Below, piece by piece: positions 10,106 to 20,899 of a DNA stretch of 64,000 bases (positions are counted from its first letter, which is position 1; the number at the start of each line of letters is the position of its first letter). Position numbers and translations under genes: made by a program. Below the pieces are notes generated by a model. It was given only the letters and a program-made list of their open reading frames with translations. It did not search any database and was not told where the DNA came from. The stretch comes from Lunularia cruciata (lineage: Eukaryota > Streptophyta > Marchantiopsida > Lunulariales > Lunulariaceae), in contig OX419759.1 of assembly GCA_948567375.1 (NCBI GenBank), positions 56,200,593-56,264,592 of the forward strand, in the 5' to 3' direction.

Positions 10106-10326
10106 ACGGAGATAATCTTTCAACTTATGGATAAATTATCCATGAGGGTTAGATTAATATGCACTCTATGATTTGATGTTGTTATAGAAATCTTGGAACA
10201 ACCTGAAACTTTTGTATTCCCTAGGGTGGATTACTCTCAAATGGTGTTAAATCATGTATATACTCTATTAGTTATATAGAGAGAAAAAAATATTGAGAGA
10301 AAAGAGAAAGATAGAGAGGAGCCAAG

Positions 10327-11690
10327 ATGGAGAAAGTTCCAATTTTCTTTGGCAAGGATGGAGAAGATGTGGGGGTCTTTGTGAGTGACTTCAAGAGAAC
10401 TTGCATAGGAAAAAATTAGAGGAGGAAGAACAAGTGGACCTCATTATTACCAGATTTCTTTGAGTATGCAACACTTATATGTATGAGTCAGAATACAAAA
10501 GAAAGGAAAGATATGCAAGAAGAGTCTTGGGAGAGTTTCACATCAACATTCATTGAGTAATTTTTTCCAGATAAGAGTTATGAGAGACTGATGAGTGAGA
10601 TTAACTTCCTCAAACAAGGAGATGGAGAGAAAATGAGAGTCTATATAGAAAGAGTGGAGAAGTTAGAGTCTAGATTTTGCACAATATTGAGGAAAGGTGG
10701 AGATGATGTGGAGACTACTATGATTGGCATAGGAGCCATGCTTACCAAGAATTTTGTGGAAGGATTGAGACCAAAAATAAGAAGCAAGGTGAGATATGTG
10801 AAACCTTCTTCCAAGGTTGAAGTTACCAAGATTGCAGTTCGTATGGAAGAGAGTTTGGAAGGAGATGAGAGTGATTTGGTGGTGAAGGAGGTTGTGCATC
10901 CTCCTCAAGGCTACAAGTATGGTGGACCTTCTGATAATTTAGTGGCAAGGGTTGCACCAAAAGTAGTAGTTGCTCTAGTTCTTGCACCTCTACCAAACGA
11001 TCCACTTCAAACCACCACAAAACAACTTCCAGATCTCAAGATCAATATATTGCAACTATAGGAGAAGTGAGAGGTGGATCAAAATGTGGGGAGAGTGTCT
11101 AAGAGTTATGGAAACTATCCATATAGAGGAAGCCAACCAAACAAAAATTTCAATGATAGAAATTGTTTTGGTTGTGGAGGGAGAGATCATATCCAAAAGA
11201 ATTACCCAAATTCCACTTACCATAGAGGAAGGAGTTATGAGGGAGCCAATAAAGGGCAAGAGGGAGGGATTGAAACCCAAGTGGCTCCTAATACAAACAA
11301 AGGTAAGAGTATAGCATTTATAGATGTGCTTGAGAGAAAGTATCAGAAGGGAGAGTGCTCAAACTCCAAAGGTCTTAATTTGGATATTTTAGCACAAGAG
11401 AAGAAGAGAGTTCATTTTGCAGAGGATGTACACTCTTCTCAAGGATTAACACCTAGCAAGGATACTCCTATGCCTACTATGAGCACTCATACAAGCACTT
11501 CAACACCATCAACAAAAAAGACTTCAAGGAAGAATTTGGAGATGGAGGACTTCTTTATCTCAAAGCAACAATAGAACTACAATGTATTGGAAGATGTTGG
11601 TAGTCACAAGGCTTACATCATAGTGGGCCAATTGATTTCTTTGAACCCTACCTTGAGAAAGGAGCTTAGAGGTGGTTGAGTTCTACAAGG
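10327..11690 (+). pseudogene. Gag polyprotein of the Athila/Tat-like element
   Basis: From ATG at 10,327 one frame can be followed to 11,574 through stops (near 10,420, 10,558, 11,059, 11,068 and 11,572). It starts MEKVPIFFGKDGEDVGVFV and has the gag core SYERLMSEINFLKQGDGEK, VYIERVEKLESRF, GIGAMLTKNFVEGLRPKIRS. The knuckle NCFGCGGRDHIQKNYPN (about 11,160-11,210) has lost its last Cys to Tyr. A Ser/Thr-rich tail follows. A one-base deletion near 11,670 puts the protease in another frame. Gag would form the particle and bind element RNA. Confidence 0.8.
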
Positions 11691-12074
11691 AGCAAGAGGA
11701 AGAAGAAGGAAAAAGCTCTAGTATCAATGAGGGATGCCAAACCAGCACTATGGGAGGCTTGTGAATATGCCTCCAAGATTGATGTGAAAGTGAATGGTCA
11801 TAATATCAAGGACACACGTGTTGATGGAGGATCAATAGAGAATGCCATGTTAGAAAGGTTGATGAAGAAGTTCGGTATGATACACTCTAGACCTTCAACC
11901 TTTGTGGTGAACATGGACAACAAGTTACAAGTTAGACCAATATGGGTGATGGATAAGGTGGTAGTTTTAGTTATGGGCGTTCAAAATCTCATGATTTTCC
12001 AAGTCTTGCAGGACTCAAGTTATGATTTGCTTCTTGGAATGCCACGGTTGAGAGCAACAACCACAACTGATTGA
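11676..12074 (+). pseudogene. Aspartic protease of the Athila/Tat-like element
   Basis: DAKPALWEACEYASKIDVKV is followed by the active-site region RVDGGSIENAMLERLMKKFG (about 11,817-11,880), the DGGS form used by Athila/Tat proteases, and by SYDLLLGMPRLRA near the end, the second conserved protease element. It closes at a TGA (12,072-12,074) in the context GAT TGA TGG CAC AAA GGG; the second copy has the identical stop at 62,742-62,744. The frame continues unchanged past this stop into the RT region. Confidence 0.8.
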
Positions 12075-12089
12075 TGGCACAAAGGGTAC

Positions 12090-13230
12090 TTGAGGATAAG
12101 GCCATCAAACCATAGAGTTATAGTTTCTATCACAAACACTGCCAACACTTCACATTCAGATATACTATCTTTTGATTATAAGAGATCAAGTGTGGACACA
12201 AGCATGGAAGAGGAGACTTCTACTGAGGAGGATGAATCTAAATCCAATTCAAATGTGTATCTCTTGTGTGTTATGGATTTTGCACCTAAGCCACAGGTTT
12301 TGAAGGACCCATATAAATCACCATTGACACTTAAAAAGATAGAAAGGAGATTATTTACCCTCAAGTATGATCCAAATTTTAACAAGGAGGAGAAGGTGAG
12401 ATTTGAGGAGATTTTCCACTAAACATCTATGTTTTTGCTTTTAGTTACAAGGATCTAAAGGAAGTCACCTTGGAGGAGCACAAGATTGAGGTGGAATCAC
12501 ATGCAAGACCAGTCCACCAAAAGCAACATCCACCAATATCTTTGGTTGTGAAGGAGGAGATTGATAAGCTCAAGGAGACTAGATTTATCTTTGAGATGGA
12601 GAATTAAGAATGGATGTCTCCAATTGTAATTGTGAAGAAAAAGAATGGCAAGCTTTGGGTATGTGTGGATTACAAGAAGCTCAATGTTGGTATTAAGAAG
12701 GACTATTACCCTTTGCCATTCATTGATGAGATCTTGGAGGAGGTTGCAAGTCATGAGAGGTATAGTTTTGGAGATGGTTATAATGGGTATAACCAAATCA
12801 AGATTGCATCAAAGCATCAAAAACTCACCACATTCACAACACCTTGGGGGACTTATGCTTTCAAGGTTATGCTTTTTGGGCTTTGCAATGCTCCAACCAC
12901 ATTCTAATGGTTCATGAACAAGGTGTTTGAACCTTTCATTAGGAAATTTGTGAGAGACTTTATTGATGACTTTTGTTTCTATGGGATCAAAGAGGAGCAC
13001 TTTGAGCACCTGATCAAGGTCTTGCAATGCTTGGATGAAGCAAAGGCATCACACAACCCAAAGAACTACAATTTTTGGTTGTGAAGGTCTTACTTTTGGA
13101 GCACATCATCTCCAAGGATGGAATAGAAGTTGACTCTAAGAAGGTGAGGAAAATCTCAGACCTATCATTCCCTTCAAGCCTGACAAAGTTATGTTGATTC
13201 TTGGGTACCATAAGAGGTTCACCTTCTCAT
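12090..13230 (+). pseudogene. Reverse transcriptase of the Athila/Tat-like element
   Basis: An acidic spacer (TSMEEETSTEEDESK) precedes the RT. Motifs in order: SPIVIVKKKNGKLWVCVDYK, KLNVGIKKDYYPLPFIDEIL, SFGDGYNGYNQIKIASKHQ, WGTYAFKVMLFGLCNAPTTF, then the catalytic FIDDFCFYG near 12,960-12,985. Stops occur at 12,419, 12,606 and 12,905 among others. The thumb and connection are more damaged. It shares its wording with the second copy at 62,760-64,000. Confidence 0.85.
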
Positions 13231-14450
13231 TTTCCAACAAGGCTTATGCATTGATCATCTAGGGTGTAGAATACATGGTGATTTTAGAAGATAAGAAGGC
13301 TCTCAAAGCTTTTGAGGAGCTCAAGCAATCCCTTGTTGTAGCTCAAGTTCTTGTTTAACCTGATTGGAGTAAGCCTTTCATCCTCTTCATTGATGCTTCT
13401 AATGTATCTATAGGATGCACTCTTAGTCAATTAGACAAGATTGTAATACCAATAGCTAGACATGTCATCTAGAGTTGAAAATTGGCTTGCTAACATTTGG
13501 AAGGATGTTGTGTATGATGGGCTAGGTAGATCAAATAGAGATATTGCCAAAAGAGTACTTCTACTAATAGGGCAAGAGCCAAAAATAGCTTGAATTTTGT
13601 AAAACCAAAAGCTAGACATATTATCTAGAGGTGAAAATTGGCTTTGTAACATCTAGAAGGATGTTATGCATGATGGGCTAGGTAGTTCAGATAGAGGTGT
13701 CACCAAAAGAGGACTTTTACTAATAATGTAGGAGCTAAAAATAGCTTGGACACATCAATCAATTTTGGAGGCCTAAATGGATGATTTAGGTCTCAAAAAT
13801 ATACAAATTCCCTTCCCCATGGAGGAAAGGCTGATCTTCCCTCCCCTCAGCTTTGTCTTGTTGAGAGATTTCCAAAGGTACCTCACCCACATAAGTTGGA
13901 GGTACAAGAAGTACAAGAAGATTCCTTCCGGTCAAAGATAGTTTGACCAACCAAATAGGATCAAAACCAACATATGACCCATGCATGCAACCAATCTAAG
14001 GGCAGAGCTTGCTTACAAATCAGCCATCCATTTGTCTGATCCAAGGTGGAGCTTTCTTTGTAGGAGTCCCCTTTGCTATATAATATAGTCAAGGTGCTCC
14101 TTTGGAGCATCAAAGGTTGAGTGTGAAATTATGTGTTTCTTCTTCTATGTTTCTCTTCAAGTCTCCTTTCCTCGGAAGGTTACAAAGATGAGCATGATCA
14201 TCAAATAGCTTATGCTAGTAGGTATATGGTTTCAACAGAAAAGAAATATTATGTCATAGAAAGAGAAGGATTGGTAGTTATCTTTGGTCTCAAGATGTTT
14301 AGACACTACTTGATTGGAGAGAAATCCACCATCTTCATGGATCACAAGGCTTTGAAGTACATCTTTAACAAGCTTAATGTGGAAGGGATGCTAGCAAGGT
14401 GGATGATACCCCTGTATGAGTATGATAACACCGTTGAGGATAAGTTATAA
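13231..14450 (+). pseudogene. RNase H domain, split by a solo LTR
   Basis: KALKAFEELKQSLVVAQVLV and FILFIDASNVSIGCTLSQLD lead up to 13,441; after the inserted LTR the reading resumes at 14,190 as EHDHQIAYASRYMVSTEKKY, VIEREGLVVIFGLKMFRHYL and FMDHKALKYIFNK. These are the standard RNase H segments of gypsy pol. Joining the two sides at the AAGAT duplication restores the frame exactly, which proves the insertion came later. The domain would have removed the RNA strand during reverse transcription. Confidence 0.85.
13442..14184 (+). mobile_element. Solo LTR of a third family, 743 bp, with AAGAT target-site duplication
   Basis: It begins TGTAATACC and ends GGTTACA, the short inverted TG...CA ends of an LTR. 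AAGAT stands directly before (13,437-13,441) and after (14,185-14,189). A TATA-like CTATATAATATAG lies near 14,075-14,087. A second copy of the same family sits at 45,778-46,808 in the opposite orientation. No internal region is present, so this is a solo LTR left by LTR-LTR recombination. Confidence 0.92.
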
Positions 14451-15886
14451 AAGAAACATGCAAATGATGATTTGTTATCTAGGGCTTATGATCATGATGG
14501 AGATGAGACAATGGATGATTCCTTCCCGGATGAGGAGCTCATGACAATCTCAATCACTCAAGAGATTCCAATGGAGTACAAGGAGATTGTGGACTTTGTT
14601 ACAAGAGGTAACTATCCAGAAGGGATGCATGCTAGGCAGAGTTTAGGGCCTTGCAGCAAGATCTAGACCTTACACAATGGTGGAGGATATTCTTTTTCAC
14701 CAAGGAGCAGATGGTCTACTTTGAAGAGAAGTAGGAAGAGTTTATCTTACTTATAAAGGAGTTTCATGGAGGTTTAATGTGTGGAAGACACTTTGTAGGA
14801 AAGGTGACTGCTTTCAAGATTCTAGATGCAGGTTACCATTGGAGAGGGATTTTCAAGGATTTTCTTGATTATTGCAAAACTTGTCATGTTTGTCAAGCTT
14901 TTGCTAGAAAGCTATTTCCACTCCACCACTTAGATCAATTCCATTGCTAGGACTCTTTAAGAAGTGGGGAATTGATTTTGTAGGTCCTTTCAATAGAATC
15001 CCAAGGAACAATTGGTATATTGTGGTGATTACTAATTATTTTACCAAGTGGGTTGAGACTAAGCCATTGAGGGACAAGAATGAAGATGAAGTTGGGAGAT
15101 TTCTTTATGGATGCATTATCATTATGTTTGGGTTGGTTTGGTTCAGAAATCAACCTTTGGAGTTGGTTTTTGATAGAGGAGGAGAGTTACATGAATCATT
15201 ACTACTACCAAGCTTTGACATTTCTCTATCACACATAAAGTAACTACATCCTCTAAGCTAAATTCCAATGGCTTGTTAGAGAGAACCAATCAGATCTTGT
15301 GCATGATGGTGGCCAAAGATATAGAATGGAGGGGGCTAAACATCATTGGGACAAGAGGATTCATGCAATTTTGTGGGAGTATAGGACAACCATGAAGACT
15401 TCCACCAGATATTCTCCATTTCAATTGGTATATGGCATTGAGTATACCTTACCTATTCACTTTGATCTTCCTACCTTCCAAAGCATTCATAGGAGATTGA
15501 AGAAAGCACAAGAAGGTGATGTAGAGAAGTCAAGGAAGGATCAACTCATGGAATTGGAAGAGGCAAGAGTAGTTGCTATGGTTCAAGTGGAGCAAGCCAA
15601 AAGGAAACAAAAGGATAGCTATGACAAGAGGTAAGGCAAGAAGAAGGTGGAGCCTTTCAAAGAAGGTGATTGGATAATGTTGTTTGATTCTATTTGATTC
15701 AAGAGAGTGCAAAAAATTTTTTTTGCTTAAATATTTTGGACCTTTCATAGTGGAGAAGGTGTGGGGAAATTACACCTTTGATCTCAAGGATTTGATAAGA
15801 TTAACCATGATAAGTTGAAGATGTATCATAGAAGGTAGAGAGACCTTCACTTTGAGGACAAAGTGAAAACTAAATCCGGGAGTAAA
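14451..15886 (+). pseudogene. Integrase of the Athila/Tat-like element and pol C-terminus
   Basis: The HHCC zinc module is readable near 14,758-14,905 (KEFHGGLMCGRHF ... DYCKTCHVCQ). The catalytic core follows with KKWGIDFVGPFNRIPRNNWY (first Asp) and VVITNYFTKWVETKPLRDKN, then LVFDRGGELHESL (second Asp region). TTMKTSTRYSPFQLVYGIEY and LPIHFDLPT are the usual end of the core. A basic C-terminal part runs to about 15,640 and then to the LTR. Several stops and frame changes are present. The integrase inserts the DNA copy into the host genome. Confidence 0.82.
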
Positions 15887-16575
15887 TCTAACACCCATTT
15901 GTGCATATGTGTGGTATTATGATAATTAGTTTGGTATTACAAGTACCTAAGAGATATTATTTATAGAGATAAAGGATGGTTCTACCTTAGTTATGATTAG
16001 TTAAAGTTAGTTATAGCTAAGATAGAGTGGATCTTACTTTAGAGGAAGTACAAAAGATGAGCACCATTATTTTGGATTCTAGTGTATTGACTTGGTATTA
16101 TTTCTAGGTGTTTGGCTTTGAGGAAAGAGTTAAGAAATCTTGGATCCACAAGCCTTTTTGTTTTGGATTCTTCCATAGTCCAAGGATAGTCCATGTGAAG
16201 GAATCCTTGACTTAGTGGTTGGGTCAAGATAGGACCACATGCTTAGGAGAATATTCCCATTAGTATGGATATTCCTTTACCTTTTTGATTTTATTTTACT
16301 TTTAACCTAGTAACTTGAGTTACTCTAATAATTAGTAACTTTGGTGCATAACTATTTCACAAGTATATGAATTAGGAGTGAAGAGGTACTTACTATCATC
16401 TCATTTGCAACTATCTCTCTCTCATTGAGTTCTCCAATGAGCAACATCTTGAGTCTTGGAGTGTTAGCCTTGGAGGAGTATGATATAGTTGTGATTCCTT
16501 GCCTTCTTAGTCCATGGTGAACGACCATAACAACCATTAGAGTTTTACCTTGAGTGAGAAACAAGCTAGCTCACA
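15887..16575 (+). repeat. 3' LTR, 689 bp
   Basis: It matches the 5' LTR along its length; the first bases are TCTAACACCC (G to C at position two) and the last are AGCTCACA. It holds the segment TTGGTTGGGTCAAGATAGGA that the 5' LTR lacks but the LTRs at 6,008 and 58,747 keep. The two LTRs of the element therefore differ by an indel as well as by point changes, which speaks for great age or for recombination between elements. Confidence 0.88.
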
Positions 16576-16644
16576 TATCACACTCCAAGGGTGTAACTTA
16601 TTTTACAACTATACACATGTATTTATACAAAAAATCTCTACTTC

Positions 16645-16944
16645 TTACCCACTTGGCTTTCTTGATGCATCTTGTCCTTTGAATCTTTGGATTAGCTCAT
16701 TAACATGCTCCACATATTCTTCCAACTCTTGGTTGACCTCGGTTAAGATGCTGCTAAATTTTTCATCAATATGATTATGTAGCTTCTTGTCCAATTGATT
16801 AATTGCTCAGTTGAATACTTACTTGTCCCAAAGCATGTATCTCCAACTTGATGAGCCTTGCATGATGAACTTGAGTAGATACCACTACTCCTACTTGACC
16901 CTTTTGCCGGTTTGTGGTATCCTCCACTATTGTGATCACCCATT
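16645..16944 (-). pseudogene. Small coiled-coil protein remnant, about 100 codons with one frameshift
   Basis: ATG at 16,942-16,944 (context ACAATGGGT) opens MGDHNSGGYHKPAKGSSRSS, a Gly/Ser-rich start, and a CKAHQVGDTCFG segment. After one frame change near 16,790 the reading DEKFSSILTEVNQELEEYVE and HVNELIQRFKGQDASRKPSG continues to TAA at 16,645. The second half has a strong heptad pattern. I do not recognise the family. It may be the start of a retroelement gag or a decayed host gene. Confidence 0.4.
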
Positions 16945-19380
16945 GTTGTACTTTTCTTTTCTCTCTTTGGGAACACACAAGGTGCTTAGTTGTGGAGCTT
17001 ATAGATCAGAGGTTTTAGATAAACCTATCCCTACTAGTTTGAATGCACATAGAACCCAACCAATAGAACCTTCCTTCTAAGTTTTGCATTTTTGCTATCG
17101 TGTAGGATAGAAATGAGTGACCTAAGTTGTCATCATAACATGCACTCCTGGTCTGTTGGTCATTACTTCCAAAATTCCCAAGGAAAAATACATAGCACTT
17201 GTAGAAGGAAAGAACCAAAGCACAATGCTCGCATACCAATCCAAACCAATTGGGCATACAAATAGGTATGCAAGCACAGAGAGGATCCAATCACAAGAAT
17301 CCAACATCAATTCTTTATGGTTTTTGTCAAAATTGAGCTTCAAAGCCCTGTTGCTCTATCATCAAGCCAATTTAACCTGTACTCCAAGCTTCCTCCAATA
17401 TGTACTTCATCCTTCATCCAATTTGTACTCCAAGTAGAGTGAACCTATGTCTTATTGATGAGTAAAATCCTATGTAACTCAGATGTGCATAAATTTCTCT
17501 TTGTGACTTGTATTCTATTCTTCTAGAATTCAATGGAATGCCTTTGAGATAAGCTTTCCAATGATACAAAATATACCACACTCTGATCACTACAGCTCCT
17601 TTGACAAGCTCTCAAACTTGGCCAATTTTCTATAATTTTTACCCTAATTTTGAAATAACTAATTTAAGGTTTGCTCCTGGTTCTGGGTACCTTTCCCTAG
17701 ATTTTTAGATCAGAGGTGCATCTAATCCTCAAAAAAACTCTAAAAATCTAAAATACTCAATCATAGACACACAAATAGGAGAATTGATAATCAATCATGA
17801 TAAAAGATAGAAATGCTCTATTGAGCTTATGACACTATTTTCAGTAAAGTTTGTTGCATCAGCTCTCACTCTCCATAGACCCAAAGTCTAACCCAAATTT
17901 TCCCAGTAGTTGGTTGTGTCCTTGTCTAAAGCTATGTAAAGTTTAGTATTCTAATCCAACCCCAAACCCTAGATATGAATCAATTCTTGAGTAGAGCTAA
18001 CTTGTGAGCTCTGCAAACACAAGTATGCTTGATCCAAGACCCTTAATTTTCTCTTTGAGAAATTCATATGAAACCTTTGCACAAAAGTGAAAACCCTAGC
18101 CACCAAAAATACTGGAAATTTCACAAGGTGATTCAGATGACAACTTTTAAAATGACCAAATCTTCAAACCTGATCAGCAGCTCATCTCCAACTCCTCTCT
18201 TTCCAAAGCTCCAACTTCAATTGGCCAGATCTAATTTGAGATTGATCAAAAATCTATAATTTCTTGAGCTCAACATCACAAGCACCCTGTCAAATCTCCA
18301 ACCCAACTGACAGATCATGAAGGTGTCTCATGAAGCTCCCTAAATCACCTTTTTGTGCTCTTAGGTATGAATTTCACCCCCCTTGATTCAATTGATCATA
18401 TCTCCCGAATAATTGACTCAAATCACTCAATTATAGTCTTCAAATTATAGCCTACTAGATCCTCTCTCCAATCATAGTCCTCTCTCTTTAAATTCCCTCC
18501 TCACACTCCTTTGATGGTCAAAAAGCTCAGGCCATTTCCTTGGAACCCAATCTCTTGCAATTTTATCATTTAGCCTCTTCACTTTTTGACAAGTGGACCC
18601 CAAAACTCCACCTTGAAACTCATGAGAGAAATTGAATCATTTTCCAATTACAAAAGCACATAGATCATCAATGCCCAACTTGATCATAAGTAAGCACTAA
18701 AAGGACAATAGGATCTAGGTTTTCTATCATTGACTTTGTGAATACCGCCCCAAAATGTACCACCATCCAATCCCATTAGCCATTGCGGTGTAGAATCTGA
18801 AGCCTGATGAGAAAAATATTGGAGAGTGGAAATTGGGAGCATGGGACATCTCTGACCCAATTGCTCTCTCTTTGCTACCCGGTCTCCATGCTCTGCTACA
18901 ACTCTCACTCTCAATGTCCTTCTCTCACTCAGGACTCCTCCAACTAAAACACACCTTCCTTTCAACTCTCTACCACCTATATACTTAAGAGCCCTCAAAG
19001 GAGACAAGACCATAATCCCAGGGGCAAATCATATACATGTACATAGATTGCTCACATGGAAATAGCTTAACTATGGGATCTATCATACAACCTACTCCGC
19101 TAATGTGGAGATAAAATTTGCTAATTTACTTTTCCATGACTACACAAACCACAACATGACATCGTATCCACTCCTTGTCTAGAGTATCTCAAATGGATTG
19201 CACGTCCATATCAACCTCTTTCCTGATCTACACACAAAGAAATATGCTTGTGGTCTTTATGGCCACTAACAATTATGGTTAGTTCTTCAATGCGCACTTG
19301 GGCTTTTTCAACCTCTATGTTGAGGGCATGCTTGTCCTTGGCACTCTAGTTATGGAGAACCTTAGTTCACTTGAGAGATG
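16945..19380. other. No supported gene; non-coding, AT-rich
   Basis: Frames are short on both strands. A 109-codon open frame on the minus strand (18,684-19,013) has no recognisable domain; a TATA-like AAGTATATAGG precedes part of it on that strand, so it could be an old LTR or leader. Confidence 0.4.
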
Positions 19381-19700
19381 CCAGCTCCTCATCTCTAACA
19401 CTCAATTGCTCCTTGTGATTCTTCTTCATTCCCTTCCCACAACGCTTGGACTTACATTTAAGGGTTAGCAAATTGGATTCCAATTGAGAGATTTGCTATC
19501 TTGCCCCTTGATATCTCCTTCTTCAAGTCTATCTCCTTTTCCTCCTCCTTGAAACTCTCTTCTTGGGCCACCTTGTAGTCCATGAATGCCTATTTGTGTT
19601 GGGCAATAGTAACCTTCATTACTGCAAGTTCAGCCTTCACTAGGTGCGGCAATGACAACCTTTTAGATAGCCTTCTAAATTTGAGAGAGTGAAAACTCTA
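19380..19700 (-). pseudogene. Decayed coiled-coil coding remnant
   Basis: The minus strand reads VKAELAVMKVTIAQHK, a stop, then AFMDYKVAQEESFKEEEKEI and DLKKE, a charged heptad-like helix typical of a coiled coil. No domain name can be given. Stops on both sides mark it as a remnant. Confidence 0.3.
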
Positions 19701-20899
19701 TCAAATCCTTGTAATCCATCACAATCAAATAAATAACTCAATATGCAAGTAGTAGGTCCTTCATGGATTTTAACACTAGCCCAACATGTGAAAAAATCCT
19801 ATTGAAAAGGATGGGTAATTTATAGGGTAATTTAGTCTTGGTTGCTCATAGGCCGGTGGGGTCAAACTGGCTCTTATTTCTTCTAGTTGGGTTGTCGGGG
19901 CCACTTCCTACTCTTGTGGGTGATCAAAAACAAGTATCATGACCACCTAGGGGTGGTCTCCATGATTTTCCCTTCTCTTTTACCAATCTTCCACTATGCA
20001 ACACTTCAATTGTTGCTACAATTTTAGCAGTAGCTGCTAAAGCCGCGATTACTTTGTCCACATCTAGGGAGAGTTGTCTCATTAAACCCTTCTCTTTTTC
20101 TGCACTTGAGAACCTACTCTCATGTGATCATGAAGGTGTGGTCTGGATGTCCTTGAGTATAAGTCCTTGAGGCGGAGTCACCACTTGTGGATCTTTTGAA
20201 GGCAATGAACGTGAACTCCTCACTTTCTCCACTCCTCATGTTGGTGGTGGGGTTTATTTTGTTGGCATTTTCTTCTTCTTAGGTAACATTGCACTGCCTA
20301 GCACTTCAAAATCAAATACTCTCATTTTCCTTTGCACTCTTCTAAATCCAATCACCTGCTCACATAGTCTCTTGTGCTACACCTCACAACTCAAGACTTT
20401 GTATTGCAAGATCAACTAATGTGCCTAGTTGAATTGCCTTGTGAATTTGGAGGTGGCACAAATTTAATTAATTGAAACTTACCTTCACTTGAGACAAGAT
20501 GGTTATATTCCTTAGTTGGTCCATTGCGGATTTCCGTCAATCATTACTGGTGAAACATTGTTATTCCTACATGTGTGAAGTGGCATGAGGACTAATGGCA
20601 ACCAAAACTAGTTCTTTCTCCTACATGGCAACAATTTCAAATGTTGACATGCATCATGTACCCATGATTGTGATTGTGGTCATGTTATTGTGGTCTTGGG
20701 ACCATCATCACTTCTATAGGTTGGGGTGGATTCACTCCAATGATATCTCTTGATTGCATGTTTTAGTTTATCTCTTAGGTGATTGGGATATAAGCCCCAA
20801 ATCCTAATTTCTAACATAAATCTAACTTGGGTAGTCAACCAATTGCACAAAATAAATCTATATTAGGAGGCATGGAGTGTGCTACCACAACAACTACAA

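Larger units (their letters stand above)
8176..16575 (+). mobile_element. Complete but decayed Ty3/gypsy element (Athila/Tat-like), 8.4 kb
   Basis: Two LTRs of the same family, 8,176-8,863 and 15,887-16,575, flank leader, an extra zinc-motif ORF, gag, protease, RT, RNase H and integrase in Ty3/gypsy order. A solo LTR of another family lies inside the RNase H. PLPFIDEIL with FIDDF in the RT, and the primer-site remnant, suggest the Athila/Tat branch; that assignment is moderate. The flanking pentamers TGGTC (8,171) and TATCA (16,576) differ, so no target-site duplication is visible. Every coding part carries stops. Confidence 0.88.

Noticed and set aside
6008-16575. One large element from the minus LTR at 6,008 to the LTR at 16,575
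   Set aside because: The first LTR is in opposite orientation and a chromovirus fragment of another family lies between.
18684-19013. 109-codon open frame on the minus strand
   Set aside because: No domain, no splice or promoter context that fits a gene; within non-coding, T-rich DNA.
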